Origin: Ampullaceana balthica
Taxonomy: Eukaryota > Mollusca > Gastropoda > Lymnaeidae
Direction: 5' to 3'
DNA length: 64,000 nt
Assembly (NCBI GenBank): GCA_944989445.1
Contig: CALYLW010000067.1
Coordinates: 1,870,938-1,934,937 of the forward strand
Shown: one piece after another, positions 37,612 to 50,151 of the stretch
Layout of the letters: each line of letters begins with the position of its first letter
How positions within the stretch are numbered: position 1 is the stretch's first letter
The notes under the pieces: model-generated
What the model saw: the letters and a program-made list of their open reading frames with translations, nothing else
Database searches by the model: none
Told to the model about the DNA's origin: nothing
Program-made: the position numbers and the translations under genes

Positions 37612-39260
37612 GGGGCCGTCCATAAATGACGTCGCGCTCCTAGGGGGGAGGGGGGTCACACTTTTGTGACGATGCGTGACGAGGGGGAGGGAGGGGAGGT
37701 TGAAGAAATGTGACGTCACATCAAAAAGGTAACTTTAAATAAAATTTCCACTGAAATATTTGGTGGCTTACAATTTATTTAATGACTTTTTTTTAAAATC
37801 AGGGCTTCTCAATGTGCCGGTCGGTAGGCCATCAGACGCTGGTTGGCGTAAGCTATCAAGAGGCGAAAATTAAATCTAATTATCATCCTTAAGTTTGAAA
37901 ACTAACAAGATAACGTATGAAATTGTTACACTGTGTCGTTTGATGTTGACATCAAAGCATTTGTTATGTAACCGCAGCTCCGTCTGCGAAATTTTTTGCC
38001 CGTTACCCCAAAATATACAAGTCTATGTGTGCGTTACCCCCCCCCAACCCCCAGACTCTATGTCCTGCTCACGTGACTCGGAGATTTGGGGGATCGTTGT
38101 TAGCAAATGCAGATGGTGAGTTTTACAAGCATGACTAGTGTCTAAATATGATCTGAATAGGCTTATGTGTACATATTTTAAGTAAAAACGACACGGAATA
38201 TCCTTTTTCTTTTTAAAAAAAGGGGGGGTGGAATTTATTTGATAGAATTATAAACGTTTTAAGTTTGATATAATTGTTCGGTTGGTTTTTGGTCAAACGC
38301 CCCTGGCCATTCTAGATATAAAAATAAATGAACCCATTTAAAAGTTGTCAAGTATTCTTAACTTTATTTAATGCATCAAATTCTTGACATCGCAATTCGA
38401 GAGGAGCACAAAACAACTTTTCTTCTTAGCTCAGTTTTTAAGGCATTAATTTTAAATATCACAGAAAGGATACTTTATACAGTCAAAGTTATGTGGATTA
38501 AGATTATTGTCACTCGTGTTAATATAAATGAAAGTAGGGTGGATTTAGGTGTCTTCGTATAGTACGATATAGTACGTAGGTAAGAAATCTACATAGTTGT
38601 CAAATTTTTAAAAAATGCATTTTCTGGAAGGAACCGGTTCAATAATGGGCATATGTTCCAAGCGTTTACGTACACATGACGTATTTTAATATATCTAGTG
38701 GATTGTAGTGGATGTTATATGTCCCAAATGAGTCTGCATTACCCCCAAGAATTCCATTTTGACCCCAGATGATGTTATTTACCCCTGTTCGCCGACTTCT
38801 TTCTTACGGGATGCCCGTCAGTCAATTGAGGGATTTTTTTAAAAAACATTTTAAAAATATTATTTTTAAATATTTTTATTTCTAAACAAACGGTGTAATC
38901 GTGATGATTAATAGTCAATCTTTAATTTGTATTCATTAAAATAAAATATAATCTAAAGATGTGAACACAGTTCATTTTCAGAAGGCCGGTTAAACGTTTT
39001 GAATAAAATGCTTCACGCGGGTTACGAGTTACGATATTACAATGTAGACCTTCACTAAATAAATAATAAATACTTAAATGCCAATAAAAGTGATTTGAAA
39101 CATACTTATTTTTAAATAGAAAATAAGGTGTTATTTTTTGGAGGGGGGGGGTCAAAGCTTTGTGACGTATTTTTAGAGGGGGGGGTCTAACTTTTTGTGA
39201 CGACGCGTGACGAGGTAAAAATCGGCCAATATTTGCGTGACGTCATTTATGGACGGCCCC
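37612..39260. mobile_element. MITE-family element, GGGGCCGTCC termini, long copy 4
   Basis: Termini GGGGCCGTCCATAAATGACG and CGTCATTTATGGACGGCCCC are perfect inverses, with TTA duplications (37609-37611, 39261-39263). At 1.65 kb it is far longer than the other copies, from extra internal DNA without a transposase frame. It ends 181 bp before the gene D start codon. Confidence 0.82.
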
Positions 39261-39441
39261 TTAGATTAACAAAATCATCTTCAAGTTAGAACATGTGGAA
39301 ATAGGAGTTTTGTTTTAAAAATAATTTTATGTAAACCTGTAATCGGTAATTTGCTTAAGACGTGATTTGATTTTTAAATACTGTAATCGAATTTTGTATT
39401 CCAGAGTTAGGGAAAGATGTAGTTACGAAATAAACTTACTA

Positions 39442-42400
39442 ATGAATTTATTTTTCATTTTCATGCAATACTTAAGAATATTTTTAATTGCGAGTGAGTT
39501 AGTGGAAAAATCTCGACAATTATATATGTATAAAATTTATAAATATACCATGACCTATTGCACTAGGAGACACCAACCCTAGTGACTACTCTGTATATGC
39601 ATATAGTCATTATAGTTTTGTAGAGATTCTTTTGACTAACACAGTTGCCCGAGAAATTCACAAAATCCTAGTAGTCAATTTTAAAATCCTTAAAAGTCAT
39701 TGTTAAAAATTTGTACATGGTTTTACTGCTTCGTGTACCAATCTTATAAATAGATTAAGTAATTGATCAAAAACCAAAACAGATGTGTCAAAGAAGGGAA
39801 ATTTTTGTTGACGATCGATCAGTGAATGTTGACTGAGCTGTGCCAGGAAACATGTTTGACATCATGCAATACATCTTAGAGCCAGGTAAACAATTAGTCG
39901 CACATTTACTGGACTTCTTCATTGTCAAATCTAAGTTAACGGTTTAAATACTATAATTTGTTTTATATTTTAAAATAAGCGTTGACAAAAGAAAAACAAA
40001 AACGTCTAAGTTCTAACTTCTGCTTCTCGTTAAGTCTTTCTTTATAGGAGTTAAAATAGGGTTATCGGAATTATTTTAATTTTATTGTATTCTACATTTT
40101 TAAAAAAAAATTACAAGTTATTTAGAGTAAATTTTAAGTTGATAAAATAAGAGAAATGTATAGCGGTTGTGACTCTTCTTCTTCTTCTACATATTTGACC
40201 CAGCGATCAAATATTTTTTTATGCTCAGCAATCATAATTAAGATTCTATGTTGGTTGAATAAAAATTCGTTCTTTCTGTTTCTCAATAAAGCTAATGGAA
40301 CAACCTGTCTACATAAGGGCGTTGTCTTTAACGGAAGTAAAATCAATTTCTTTTTTGCCTGCCCTAAATTTTGTTGTGGCAAATTAGGGGAACAACACTG
40401 CTGCCCCAGGTATTTACCTTGATTAAACCAAAATCATTTATTCTTACAAACAGTGCAGCGTCGTTTATTCGTTTTTTACTTAAAAATAAAAAAAAAGCTA
40501 CTGGCAATGATGAATAACCTGCAAGGTTATTAAAAGAACTAAACAATGAACTGTCCCCCAATCCTTGTAGTTCTCTTTCAAGCCTCTCTAAACCATGGTA
40601 AAGTGCCCCAGGATTGGAAATTAGCTAACGTTACTCCACTCTTTAAGAAAGGTGAGAAATCAGACCCTGGTAATTACAGACCTGTATCACTTACTAGTAT
40701 CAACTTTAAATTACTACAACACATAATATATAGTAAAATTGTTAACCACCTAGACAAATATAATGCCCTATGCACACATCAACACGGCTTTAGAAAAAAA
40801 ACAGATCATGTGAAACACAATTAATAGGTTTAATAGATGAAATATCAAAAGCCTTAGACAATAATGATCAAATAGACACAACATTACTAGACTTCTCAAA
40901 AGCATTTGACAAAGTTTACCACCTTAGTTTACTTAAAAAACGTAACTACTTTGGAATCTCAGGTCCCTTACATCACTGGACATCATCCACCAAATAAAAC
41001 ATTGATAAATTAGAACAAATTCAAAAAAGAGCTGCCAGATTCATTACTGGAGAATATTCAAAACAGACAAGAATAACACCATTAGTTAAATCATTAAACC
41101 TTGAGACACTAGAGGATAGAAGAACCAAGAGTAAAAGTAGTAATCATACATAAAGCAATTAACTCTAATTTAGAAATACAACACAAAGATAACTTAATAC
41201 ACCCTCAGATAGACATAAAGATAAAAACACCTTTCTTATTCCGTATGCAAGAACAAACACATATAAATTTTTATTCTTCCCGTCCGGAATTCGGGCGTGG
41301 GATGGGTTGCCTGAAGAAACCAGGAAAACCAACACTTTATCAACATTTAAATCTCTAATGAAAATGCAGGACTAAACACAAACCATAGATAAGCGTAAGA
41401 CGCAATAATCTTCTGTATAGAAGGAACATCTGTAACAGATAAGATAAGATAAGATAAGATAGATAAGATAAGATAAGATAAGATGAGATGAGATAAGATA
41501 AGATAAGATAAATAAGATAAGATAAGATTCTTACAAACAGTGCGGCGTCGTTTATTCATACAAACAGTGCGGCGTCGTTTCCTCTCACCAATCAAATACA
41601 GACATTCAGGTGTGCGGTTTGGTCGTTCAATGTAAAAAAGTTGCTGGTATTGTCTACCAATTTTAGTTTGTATACCAGTGGTCACTTCAAACAGTAAGGA
41701 TGAGCCCAAGGGGAGAAAGTCATGATAGAAAAAGTCAGCGCTGCAGTCTCGCTGATGGTCTACCCTAGAGTTCATACAAGATGTGTGAAAATGAAAGCGT
41801 TTATGCCAGGGTATATAAGAAACTCATTTTTTTACTTACTGTTTCCTTGTATCGATGGCTTGGTTATGGTGGGAAGATGGTCAGTGAAATATTTATTATC
41901 TTTAATAAAACTATATATTAGTTAAAAAGACCACTGGGTCCAGTTTCCAACAATTGAAATGAATGCGTCAGTAACTTAAGTTAATACTCGTACATTCCAT
42001 AACAACACTATATCTAAACTCCAAACCAACCTGGGTCACACGATGGCTCTGTCAGCCACACAAGTATCTAAATCCAAACAAACATGTGTCATTAGATGGC
42101 CTTGAGATATTGCTTACCCCATCCTCACCTCCAAAAAAAGAATGGTGTACCAAGTTAATTTCAAGGTGTTCAGAAAATAATACCCGTTCGCGTTGTCTAA
42201 GTGGTTGAATCATTGCTTTGATGTGTGACTCAGTACATCTACTGCTACATAAAGCATTGCTTTGATTTTTGTTCCATTACACCTACTGCTACATGAACCA
42301 TTGCTTTGATGTGGGTCCTAGTACATCTACTGCTACATGAAGCAGTGATTTGATGTGGGTCTCAGTACATCCACATCTACATGAACCATTGCATTGATGT

Positions 42401-44420
42401 GGGTCCCAGTACATCTACTGCTACATGAACCATTGCTTTGATGTGGGTCCTAGTACATCTACTGCTACATGAACCATTGCTTTGATGTGGGTCCCAGTAC
42501 ATCTACTGCTGCATGAAGCAATTCTTTGACGTGGGTCTCGGTACACCTAAAACTACATGAACCATTGCTTTCATGTGAGTCCCAGTACATCTACTGCTGC
42601 ATGAAGCAGTGCTTTGATGTGGTTCTCAGTACATCTACAACTACATGAAGCAGTGCTTTGACGTGGGTTTCAGTACATCTACAACTACATGAAGCAGTGC
42701 TTTGACGTGGGTCTCAGTACATCTACAACTACATGAAGCATTGCTTTGATGTGGGTCCTAGTACATCTACTGCTACATGAAGCACTGCTTTGATGTGTGA
42801 CCCACTACATCTACAACTACATGAAGCAGTGCTTTGATGTGTGACCCACTACATCTACTGCTGCATGAAGCAGTGCTTTGATGTGGGTCTCAGTACATCT
42901 ACAACTACATGAAGCAGTGCTTTGATGTGGGTCTCAGTACATCTACTGCTGCATGACCCATTGCTTTGATGTGGGTCCTAGTACATCTACTGCTACATGA
43001 ACCATTGCTTTGATGTGGGTCCCAGTACATCTACTGCTGCATGAAGCAGTGCTTTGACGTGGGTCTCAGTACATCTACAACTACATGAGCCATTGCTTTG
43101 ATGTGTGTCCCAGTACACTTACTGCTGCAAGAAGGAGTGCTGGTAAGTGGGTCTTGCTACTTGTGCTGAATAAAGTTGCATGGTTTGAAATAGGACAAAA
43201 ATATAAAAGAATAATTTTAAAAGTAAAAACCTAAACGTCTCGAACGTTAGGATGGGCGTGTCCTTAGGTCTCATAGATGTGACAGAAATACTATTGTCAT
43301 GATATCCCAGATAATTGAAATTTATACATTTTAAATTATGCGTGGGCCACTTTTTAAATTAATATTAAAATATTCCAGTACATTTGTGACAACATGAAGT
43401 TAATGACAACATCAAGAAATGCTTACGATAAGGAATATTTAAGCTCAACATTTTTTTAACTTTAAGAGTGACAAAGAATACACTAAATGTTATTTAATAT
43501 GAATGTTTAAAGATTTAATGTTAACTCTATAAAAAAAATATTCCATATGTTATCCACCGGACTCTTCTACCTGGATAACGTAAACACAGTGTTTAATGGC
43601 GATATAGAAATGGGATATATGTTTGTGTCAATCTAGTCTTATCTAAGCTTTCTATCTATGCAATTTAGATAACTTATAAGATTTTCGTCTTTGTATTCTC
43701 CCTAGGCTTGCATTTCCCGATTTCACCACTTTTACGATAATTTGATTAATTTTTTTTAAAATCCACAGTAAAGATATGGTTTCGAACAGCATGGGATTTC
43801 TTTTTATGCTAATCTTGCTAGCACTGTTCATTTTCTGCGCCCACCGCGCGTTCGGTATAAGATTATGTTCATCATCACCAACAAATTCTTTCAACAACCA
43901 AGGCACCACCATGATAGTTCATAATGTACCATGACAGTTTGCAGCTGGAGCTAACCCGCCAGGAGCTTACCCACCAGGAGCTTACCCACCAGGAGCTTAC
44001 CCACCAGGAGCTTACCCACCAGGGGCTAACCCATCAGGAGCTAACCCACCAGGACCTTACCCACCAGGAGCTTACCCGCCAGGGGCTAACCCACCAGGAG
44101 CTTACCCACCAGGAGCTTACCAACCAGGAGCTTACCCAGCAGGAGCTTACCCGCCTGGAGCTAACCAAACAGGAGCTTACCCATCAGGAGCTAACCCACC
44201 AGGAGCTAACCCACCAGGAGCTTACCCACCAGGAGCTTACCCACCAGGAGCTTACCCACCAGGAGCTTACCCAGCAGGAGCTAACCCACCAGGAGCTAAC
44301 CCACCTGGAGCTAACCCATCTGGAACTTACCCGCATGGAGCTAACCCATCAGGAACTTACCCGCCTGGAGCTAACCCATCAGGACTTTACAAGCCACCAG
44401 ACCAAGGAGCTTGTGAGTAG
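39442..44420 (+). CDS. Gene D: CYYR1/Shisa-like protein with a PGAYP-repeat tail
   Basis: Exons 39442-39493, 40292-40409, 43769-43854 and 43945-44420 join to 732 nt (243 residues plus stop). Exon 1 is a strong signal peptide, MNLFFIFMQYLRIFLIA, ending at GTGAGT. Exon 2 carries one early Cys (TTCLHK), lacking the CxxC partner seen in genes B and C, then CPKFCCG and HCC. Exon 3 is short: a helix MGFLFMLILLALFIFCAH with almost no linker. Exon 4 follows TTTGCAG and is about 30 units of a 5-residue repeat (PGAYP / PGANP), ending KPPDQGACE. Phases 1, 2, 1 match the paralogues. Intron 3 is only 90 nt. Exons 2-4 are well supported by phase and motif. Exon 1 is the best of two candidates; the other (ATG at 39851) also ends in phase 1 but is not hydrophobic enough for a signal peptide. 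Confidence 0.76.
40470..41535 (+). mobile_element. Non-LTR retrotransposon (LINE), degenerate, in gene D intron 2
   Basis: Reverse transcriptase segments are readable: LNHGKVPQDWKLANVTPLFK, NYRPVSLTSI and QHGFRKK (40546-40824), then after a frame change LLDFSKAFDKV (about 40890), and a C-terminal QKRAARFITG and WDGLPEE. The catalytic FADD block is absent, consistent with an internal deletion near 40985. The 3' tail is CTTCTGTATAGAAGGAACA followed by an AAGAT-type microsatellite (about 41430-41530). Inactive. Confidence 0.82.
42200..43140. repeat. 44-bp minisatellite in gene D intron 2
   Basis: About 21 copies of a unit like CATTGCTTTGATGTGGGTCC then CAGTACATCTACTGCTACAT, with AACTACATG / ACTGCTGCATG variants. 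Confidence 0.92.
43945..44400 (+). repeat. Coding microrepeat, 15-bp unit, in gene D exon 4
   Basis: About 30 copies of a 15-bp unit read as PGAYP or PGANP in the frame set by the exon 3 splice. Another frame (QELTH repeats) is also open, but it does not fit the splice phase. Tyr and Asn alternate irregularly at the fourth position. Confidence 0.85.
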
Positions 44421-44704
44421 GCTCTGTGTATTACAGACAGTGTGCGAAATCCAGGTGTTAAATGATTTATCACATGAAGTACACATGTAGAAGCGCCAAA
44501 CAGATATTTTGATTTTTCTTTTGATATTCTGAACTTGAAGAAATATATATTAACGTATTAATTAATTAATTTGTTTTTACATATTTGTATTTTCTAATTT
44601 GACACTTAGGTTTACTCGCGCAATTAACAAATGCTTGACCAGCCCTAGCAACCATATAGTGTTACAGCTGATTTCAAAGATATTTGATTTTTGTTAACAT
44701 TGTA

Positions 44705-45080
44705 AATATTGTTTCCTAATGTTAACATCTTGTTGTTTCCTAATGTGAACATTTCGTTGTTTCCCAATGTTAACATCTCCTTGTTTCCTAATGTTAACAT
44801 CTCGGTGTTTCCTAATGTTAACATCTCGTTGTTTCCTAATGTTATCATCTCATTGTTTCCTATGTTAACATCTCGTTGTTTCATAATGTTAACATCCTGT
44901 TGTTTCCTAATGTTAACATCTCGTTGTTTCCTAATGTTAACATCTCGTTGTTTCCTATGTTAACATCTTGTTGTTTCCTAATGTTAACATCTCGTTGTTT
45001 CCTAATGTTAGCATCTCGTTGTTTCCTAATGTTAACATCTCGTTGTTTCCTAATGTTAGCATCTCGTTGTTTCCTAACAC
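44705..45080. repeat. 24-bp minisatellite downstream of gene D
   Basis: About 15-16 copies of CCTAATGTTAACATCTCGTT plus GTTT, some 23 bp. It begins 285 bp after the gene D stop and could lie in its 3' UTR. Open frames across it are periodic artefacts. Confidence 0.92.
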
Positions 45081-45522
45081 CAATGGTACACCAATGATAC
45101 TTTAATTCAGCATGGCCCCACTCTCCCTACTAAAATCCTCTTTATTTACAGTACAGCTATGTCTTTCTATCCCTTGATGTGTCTCCATAAGCCGTGTCCT
45201 TCTTATCGCTTGGCGTGTCTCTATGAGATTTGTATTCATATTATGTAATATTACGATGGAAACTTAAAACTAAGTTTTTATTTTAAATTGATCCTGAGAT
45301 CAACATATATATGCGTGTTGGTTGTTAATCGTGTTATTTTACATATTATATACGAAGTAATTTAAGAGTAAGTTATAAAACTAGTTGATAATGAAATATT
45401 TACGAAACATGAACATGTATCAATATTGAAAACAACCGACTTTCAACAGAAATGTTAAACGACATGTATTATCACGCCAACTAAATGAGAGAGTTTCTTT
45501 GCATTAATCATATACCATAAAT
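45081..45522. other. Intergenic, nothing recognised
   Basis: AT-rich spacer between the gene D flank and the repeat block at 45.5 kb. Confidence 0.4.
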
Positions 45523-47600
45523 AATATAATAGTCCAAGTCACTGGCTGGCTGGATGTGGAACGCTGAGGAACGATGTACAACAGTCTATAGAAGTTAAAA
45601 AAATCGTGTGACGATTAGCACTGTACAAAAATATTATATGACGTCATTGTTTGATCTTATATTTAATACAAGAATTGCGTCTAAAAGTGTGCAAATTAAT
45701 TACAAAGTAAAGACGCGCAGTAAAAAATATTATATGACGTAATTGTTTTAGCTCATATCTTAATTTTGGAAAAGGGAACGATGTAAAAATAGGATTTGAG
45801 GATTTATAATTATAAAATGCTTTGTGTACATTTCAGGAATTTTAATATTTCGTATTTATAAAACAAAGATACGTTACTTGGGGTTTTGACAAAAAAAGTG
45901 GGTCCCGTAGGCGCCCTAAAGCCGGCGTGAGATGTGTGACAGTTTGTGACAGGGGGGAGGGGGGGGAGTTAATAATTGTCAAACAAGGATAAGTTTTTTG
46001 GGCTTTTGACAAAGTGGGCGCCGTAGGCGCCTTACAACACCTATTATGGGGCCGTCCATAACGTACATCATGCCATTTTTGACAATTATTAACTCCCCCC
46101 TCCCCCCTGTCACAAACTGTCACACATCTCGGAACCCCCCCCCTAAATTGTGTCACACTTTCGAACAAAAATTGTGTTTTTATTAACAGAATAATCAAAA
46201 TTTAATATAAAACAGCGTGACGTCACACATGGCCGAAACCCCCCTCCCCCTGTCACAAACTGTCACACTTTCTTACACCCCCTCCCCCCCCCTCTGGAGC
46301 GTGACATACTTTATGGACGGCCCCTATAAAAGACTTTGTGAACATTTCAGAAAGTTTAATATTTCGTATTTATCAAACAAGGACAAGTTAGTTGGGCTTA
46401 TGAAATAGGTGGGCGCCGTAGGCGCCCTAAAAAAAGTGGGCGCCTAAGGCGCCACGGCGCCGCAGCACAACCTAGTATAATAGTAATAGTCCAAGTCACT
46501 GGCTGGCTGGCTGGCTGGCTGGAAGGATGTGGAACGCTGAAGAACGATGTACAACAGTCTATAGCAGTTGAAAAATCGTGTGGTGATTAGCGCTGTAAAA
46601 ATATTTAATATGACGTCATTGTTTGATCTTATATTTAATACAAGGTGTGCATCAAAAGGTGTGCAAATTAATTACTAATTAAAGACGCGCTGTAAAAAAT
46701 ATATTATATGACGTCATTGCTTTAGCTTATATCTTAATTTTGGAAAAAGGGAACGATGTAAAAATAGGATTTGAGGATTTATAATTATAAAATACTTTGT
46801 GTACATTTCAGTAAGTTTAATATTTCGTATTTATCAAACAAAAAGGAAGTTTAATATTTCATATTTATCAAAGAAGGATAAGTTTCTTGGGCTTTTGACA
46901 AAAAACAAAGTGGGCGTCGTAGGCCCCCTACAACTCCTATTATTAAATACTTTGCGTACATTTCAGAAAGTTTAATATTTCGTATTTATCAAAAAAGGAT
47001 AACTTTGTTGGGCTTTTGAAAAAGGTTGGCGCCTTAGGCGCCCTAAAAAAGTGGGCGCCGCAGGCGCCCTGGCACAATCTAGTATACAATATAATAGTCC
47101 AAGTCACTGGCTGGCTGGCTGGAAGGATGTGGAACGCTATGACGTCATTTTTTGAGCTTATATTTTTATACAAGGCGTGCATCGAAAGGCGCGCAAAAAG
47201 GTGTGCAAAATAATTATAAATTAAAGACGCGCTGTAAAAAAAATATATGTTATATGACATCATTGTTTTAGCTTATATTTTAATTTTTGAAAAGGGAACG
47301 ATGTAAAAATATAATTTGATGATTTATAATTATAAAATACTTTGTGTACATTTCAGCAAGTTTAATATTTCGTATTTATCAAACAATGATAAGTTACTTG
47401 GGCTTTTGACAAAAAAGGGTAGGCGCCGTAGGCGCCCCACAGCTGCAGTGAGCGCCGTAGGCGCCCTACAATTCCTATTATAAAATACTTTGTGTACATT
47501 TCAGTATGTTCAATATTTATCAACCAAGGATAAGTTAGTTGGGCATTTGAAAAAAGTGGGCGCCGCAGGCGCCACGGCGCCGCAGCACAACCTAGTTAGT
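45523..47600 (+). mobile_element. Three to four tandem Helitron-like hairpin-family copies
   Basis: Starts near 45523, 46480 and 47088 share TAATAGTCCAAGTCACTGGC, a (CTGG)n run, TATGACGTCATT and GGGAACGATGTAAAAATA. Ends share GGGCGCCGTAGGCGCCC (a 7-bp perfect stem) and ACAACCTAG or ACAATCTAG. The CTAG end after a hairpin is Helitron-like, but no Rep/helicase is present. A GGGGCCGTCC MITE is inserted at 46048. Confidence 0.68.
46048..46324. mobile_element. MITE, GGGGCCGTCC family, copy 5
   Basis: Left GGGGCCGTCCATAACGTAC, right CATACTTTATGGACGGCCCC, with a TAT duplication (46045-46047, 46325-46327). Sister copies of the host repeat (for example near 47477, CCTATTATAAAATACTTTG) show the empty site, which proves the 3-bp duplication. 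Confidence 0.86.
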
Positions 47601-47829
47601 AATATTAATATCATGTGTGCGTTCAACAACAAAAATTTAGATTAGAAAATAAATTTTGACCAAATCAAACTGTTTTATTTATTTAATTTAAATTGTGTCT
47701 AATTTCAATTAGTACTGTGATTAAATTATCTGACTAATTAAAATCAGGGTAGATGAGGCTCGTTAACCTTGGCTGGTACTTCACTGGTAGTTAATCTAGG
47801 AGAAGGAAACTCTGACTTCAAACCTCAGC

Positions 47830-48200
47830 TGCCTTGAGTCTACACTCGTTTCCCGGGAAAGGCTAAGGGAGTAAACCCTGACAGAAAAAAGGGAACTGGA
47901 GCACCTACAGACGGTCTATACATAAAAATGTGTACATTCCGGCAGCTCCTGCGACGCCAATGGCACCAAGCTGCATCGACGCAAGTCGTTCCCTTGGCTA
48001 CACCCTTTACGTGGAGAAGGGGGATATGCTGTATGGGCAGAAGATAATTCTCCATAATACCCGCCCAGGCTTGCATCACCTCTGGAGAGGACACTCCAGC
48101 GTCTCAAAAAGTCCTGCACCAAGAAGTTTTTTGCACAAAAATGCAAGGTGATGCACCATCGTCACTCGAGACGAAAGGATGCCGAAGAAGAATGAAAATC
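47830..48200 (+). mobile_element. Retroelement 3' fragment
   Basis: A GC-richer block ending CACCATCGTCACTCGAGACG and GGATGCCGAAGAAG, a pattern typical of some non-LTR element 3' ends. No intact frame. Classification is weak. Confidence 0.4.
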
Positions 48201-48359
48201 ACTGGTTTGATTTTTTTTAAATTAATGTCTATTCAGTTATGTTTATTAATATTAGCCTTATACTGTTTAAATGTGTGATATTTAAGTCCTGTTTATTTTA
48301 AGTCTGTCATGTTTTGCTTTAACAGACTCTAATCTTGAAATCATTGTAGTTGGGAAACT

Positions 48360-49815
48360 AGAATTAAAGCAGCTTTTTGTTTTTCTTAACCACCACACTC
48401 TTCTAAGTCCAAATAAGTCGGCCTACATACCTTCTCACAGCACAGAGACAACCTTGTTGAAGGTAACAGATTATCTCCTACTCGCACTGGACAGTGGGAA
48501 ACTTTCTATATTGATCCTCTTAGATCTTAGTGCAGCCTTTGGCACCGTCGACCATCAAACACTGCTAAAGACCCTGCAAAATTGTTTTGGAATTTCTGTT
48601 TCAGTTCTGTCTTGGTTTCAATCACACTTATCTAACAGATCACAGGTGGTATCATTAGATGGCTTTATCTCTCACAAAGCTGGCTTGGTTTATTGTGTGT
48701 CTCAGGGCTCCGTTTTGGGTCCGGTACTTTTTGTACTGTATACAAGGCCACTACTTCTACTGCTCGAAAAGCATTCAGTTAGGTCTGTTAAGAGCCAATC
48801 ATTTGCAGCTGATACTCGGCTATACACTCACACTGATCCCTCCAATATTGACTCCACTGTCCAATTGATGCAAGAGTGCATTGGTGCGGAAAAGTCTTGG
48901 ATGACTTTCAGCAAACTCAAGCTGAATGATGACAAGTCTAAAGCACTTTTATTTTGCAACAATAAATCACGCAGTACTTTGTCTCTTCCTAATTCTATCC
49001 AAGTAGTAGTAGCCAGTTCGGATATACTGTTCACAACATCGACTAGGAATCTTGGCTACATTATCTCTGACAACATTTCTATCAACAACTTCATCTGTCT
49101 CTCTGCTTACACCGCCATCCGTCAGATCAGCTCAATATGTCAATACTTAACGGTTAGTGCAACAAAAAACTCTAGTCTGTGCTCTTGTTCTAGCTCAAAT
49201 TGATTATTGCAATTCTCTTCTGTCAGTTGCGCCAAACAAATGCATTGAAAAACTATAGAAAGTTCTCAATTCAGCTGCCAGACTGGTTCTTAAGGAAAAA
49301 CAACATTACCATGTTACTCCACTACTTTACTCACTTCATTGCTATTCTATACAAGCCCGAATTGATTACAAACTGTCCGTTCTCTGTCACAACTTCTTTT
49401 CGGACTCATGCCCTTCCTATCTTACTGAACTTTTGTCGATCGACTCACACACTCGTCAGTTACGCTCTTCAGCAGACACACGCATTCTCTCTGTTCCTAC
49501 GACACGCACTAAAACATTTGGCGAAAGGTCGTTCTCTTTTTTTGCAGCCAAACAATGGAATTCTCAACAACTACACATACGTAGTATTCAAACAAACAAG
49601 TCCTTCAAGTCTGCACTTAAGACACATCTTTTCAAAATTTATATTCAAAATTAATGAAACAACATTTCTTGTTAATATTAGCTTATGTATAATTGTACTG
49701 TAATTTATGTGGTTGATACGATATAAATGTTTATCTAATAATTATATGAATATGTATGTTATCATCTTCATTTAAAGCGCTGTGATCCCAGTTCCTTACT
49801 GGGATATAGCTCTAT
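48360..49815 (+). pseudogene. LINE reverse transcriptase (CR1/L2-like), degenerate
   Basis: The frame 48454-49203 reads LLDLSAAFGTVDHQTLL, SWFQSHLSNRSQ, SQGSVLGPVLF and FAADTRLY, then LKLNDDKSKALLF: the reverse transcriptase order. The catalytic Asp pair FADD is altered to FAAD, so it is dead. The C-terminal part continues in other frames to 49654 (FFAAKQWNSQQL, FKSALKTHLFK). The 3' end near 49815 carries the CTGTGATCCCAG / CTGGGATATAG hairpin and an ATTA-type tail. Confidence 0.82.
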
Positions 49816-49819
49816 ATAA

Positions 49820-50150
49820 ATTATTAATTAATTACTATTATCAATATTATTATTAGTTGAACATTCTTATTTAAATTTGATAAAAATTGCATTCTTTAAT
49901 TGGTTTCATTTTTTAAAAATTGGTCTAAAGAAAATATAAAAAGTATGGCTTCCAGCCAAGTTAAAACTAAGATTTTCACAACCGATGTACAATGTTCCTT
50001 GATTGCTGACACAAATTCTTTGTTGAAGTTGAAGGCATGATATATGCCTACTCATCAGAGACGAATATCATAACATCGAGATCTACAATCAGCGAGAAAT
50101 TAATTTTCAGATTCCAGTTGTCCTACCATGAATTTGTCAAGGGTGCATGC
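49820..50150. other. Spacer, nothing recognised
   Basis: AT-rich sequence between a LINE end and a Helitron-like element. Confidence 0.4.
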
Positions 50151-50151
50151 A

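Noticed and set aside
39851..39886. Alternative exon 1 of gene D beginning MFDIMQYILEP
   Set aside because: The phase fits, but it is not a convincing signal peptide; the exon at 39442-39493 is strongly hydrophobic and has a better donor.
43924..44490. 188-codon frame of QELTH repeats
   Set aside because: It overlaps gene D exon 4 in another frame and does not fit the upstream phase 1 junction.
48454..49203. 249-codon frame as a functional gene
   Set aside because: It is a LINE reverse transcriptase with the catalytic FADD changed to FAAD and downstream frameshifts.
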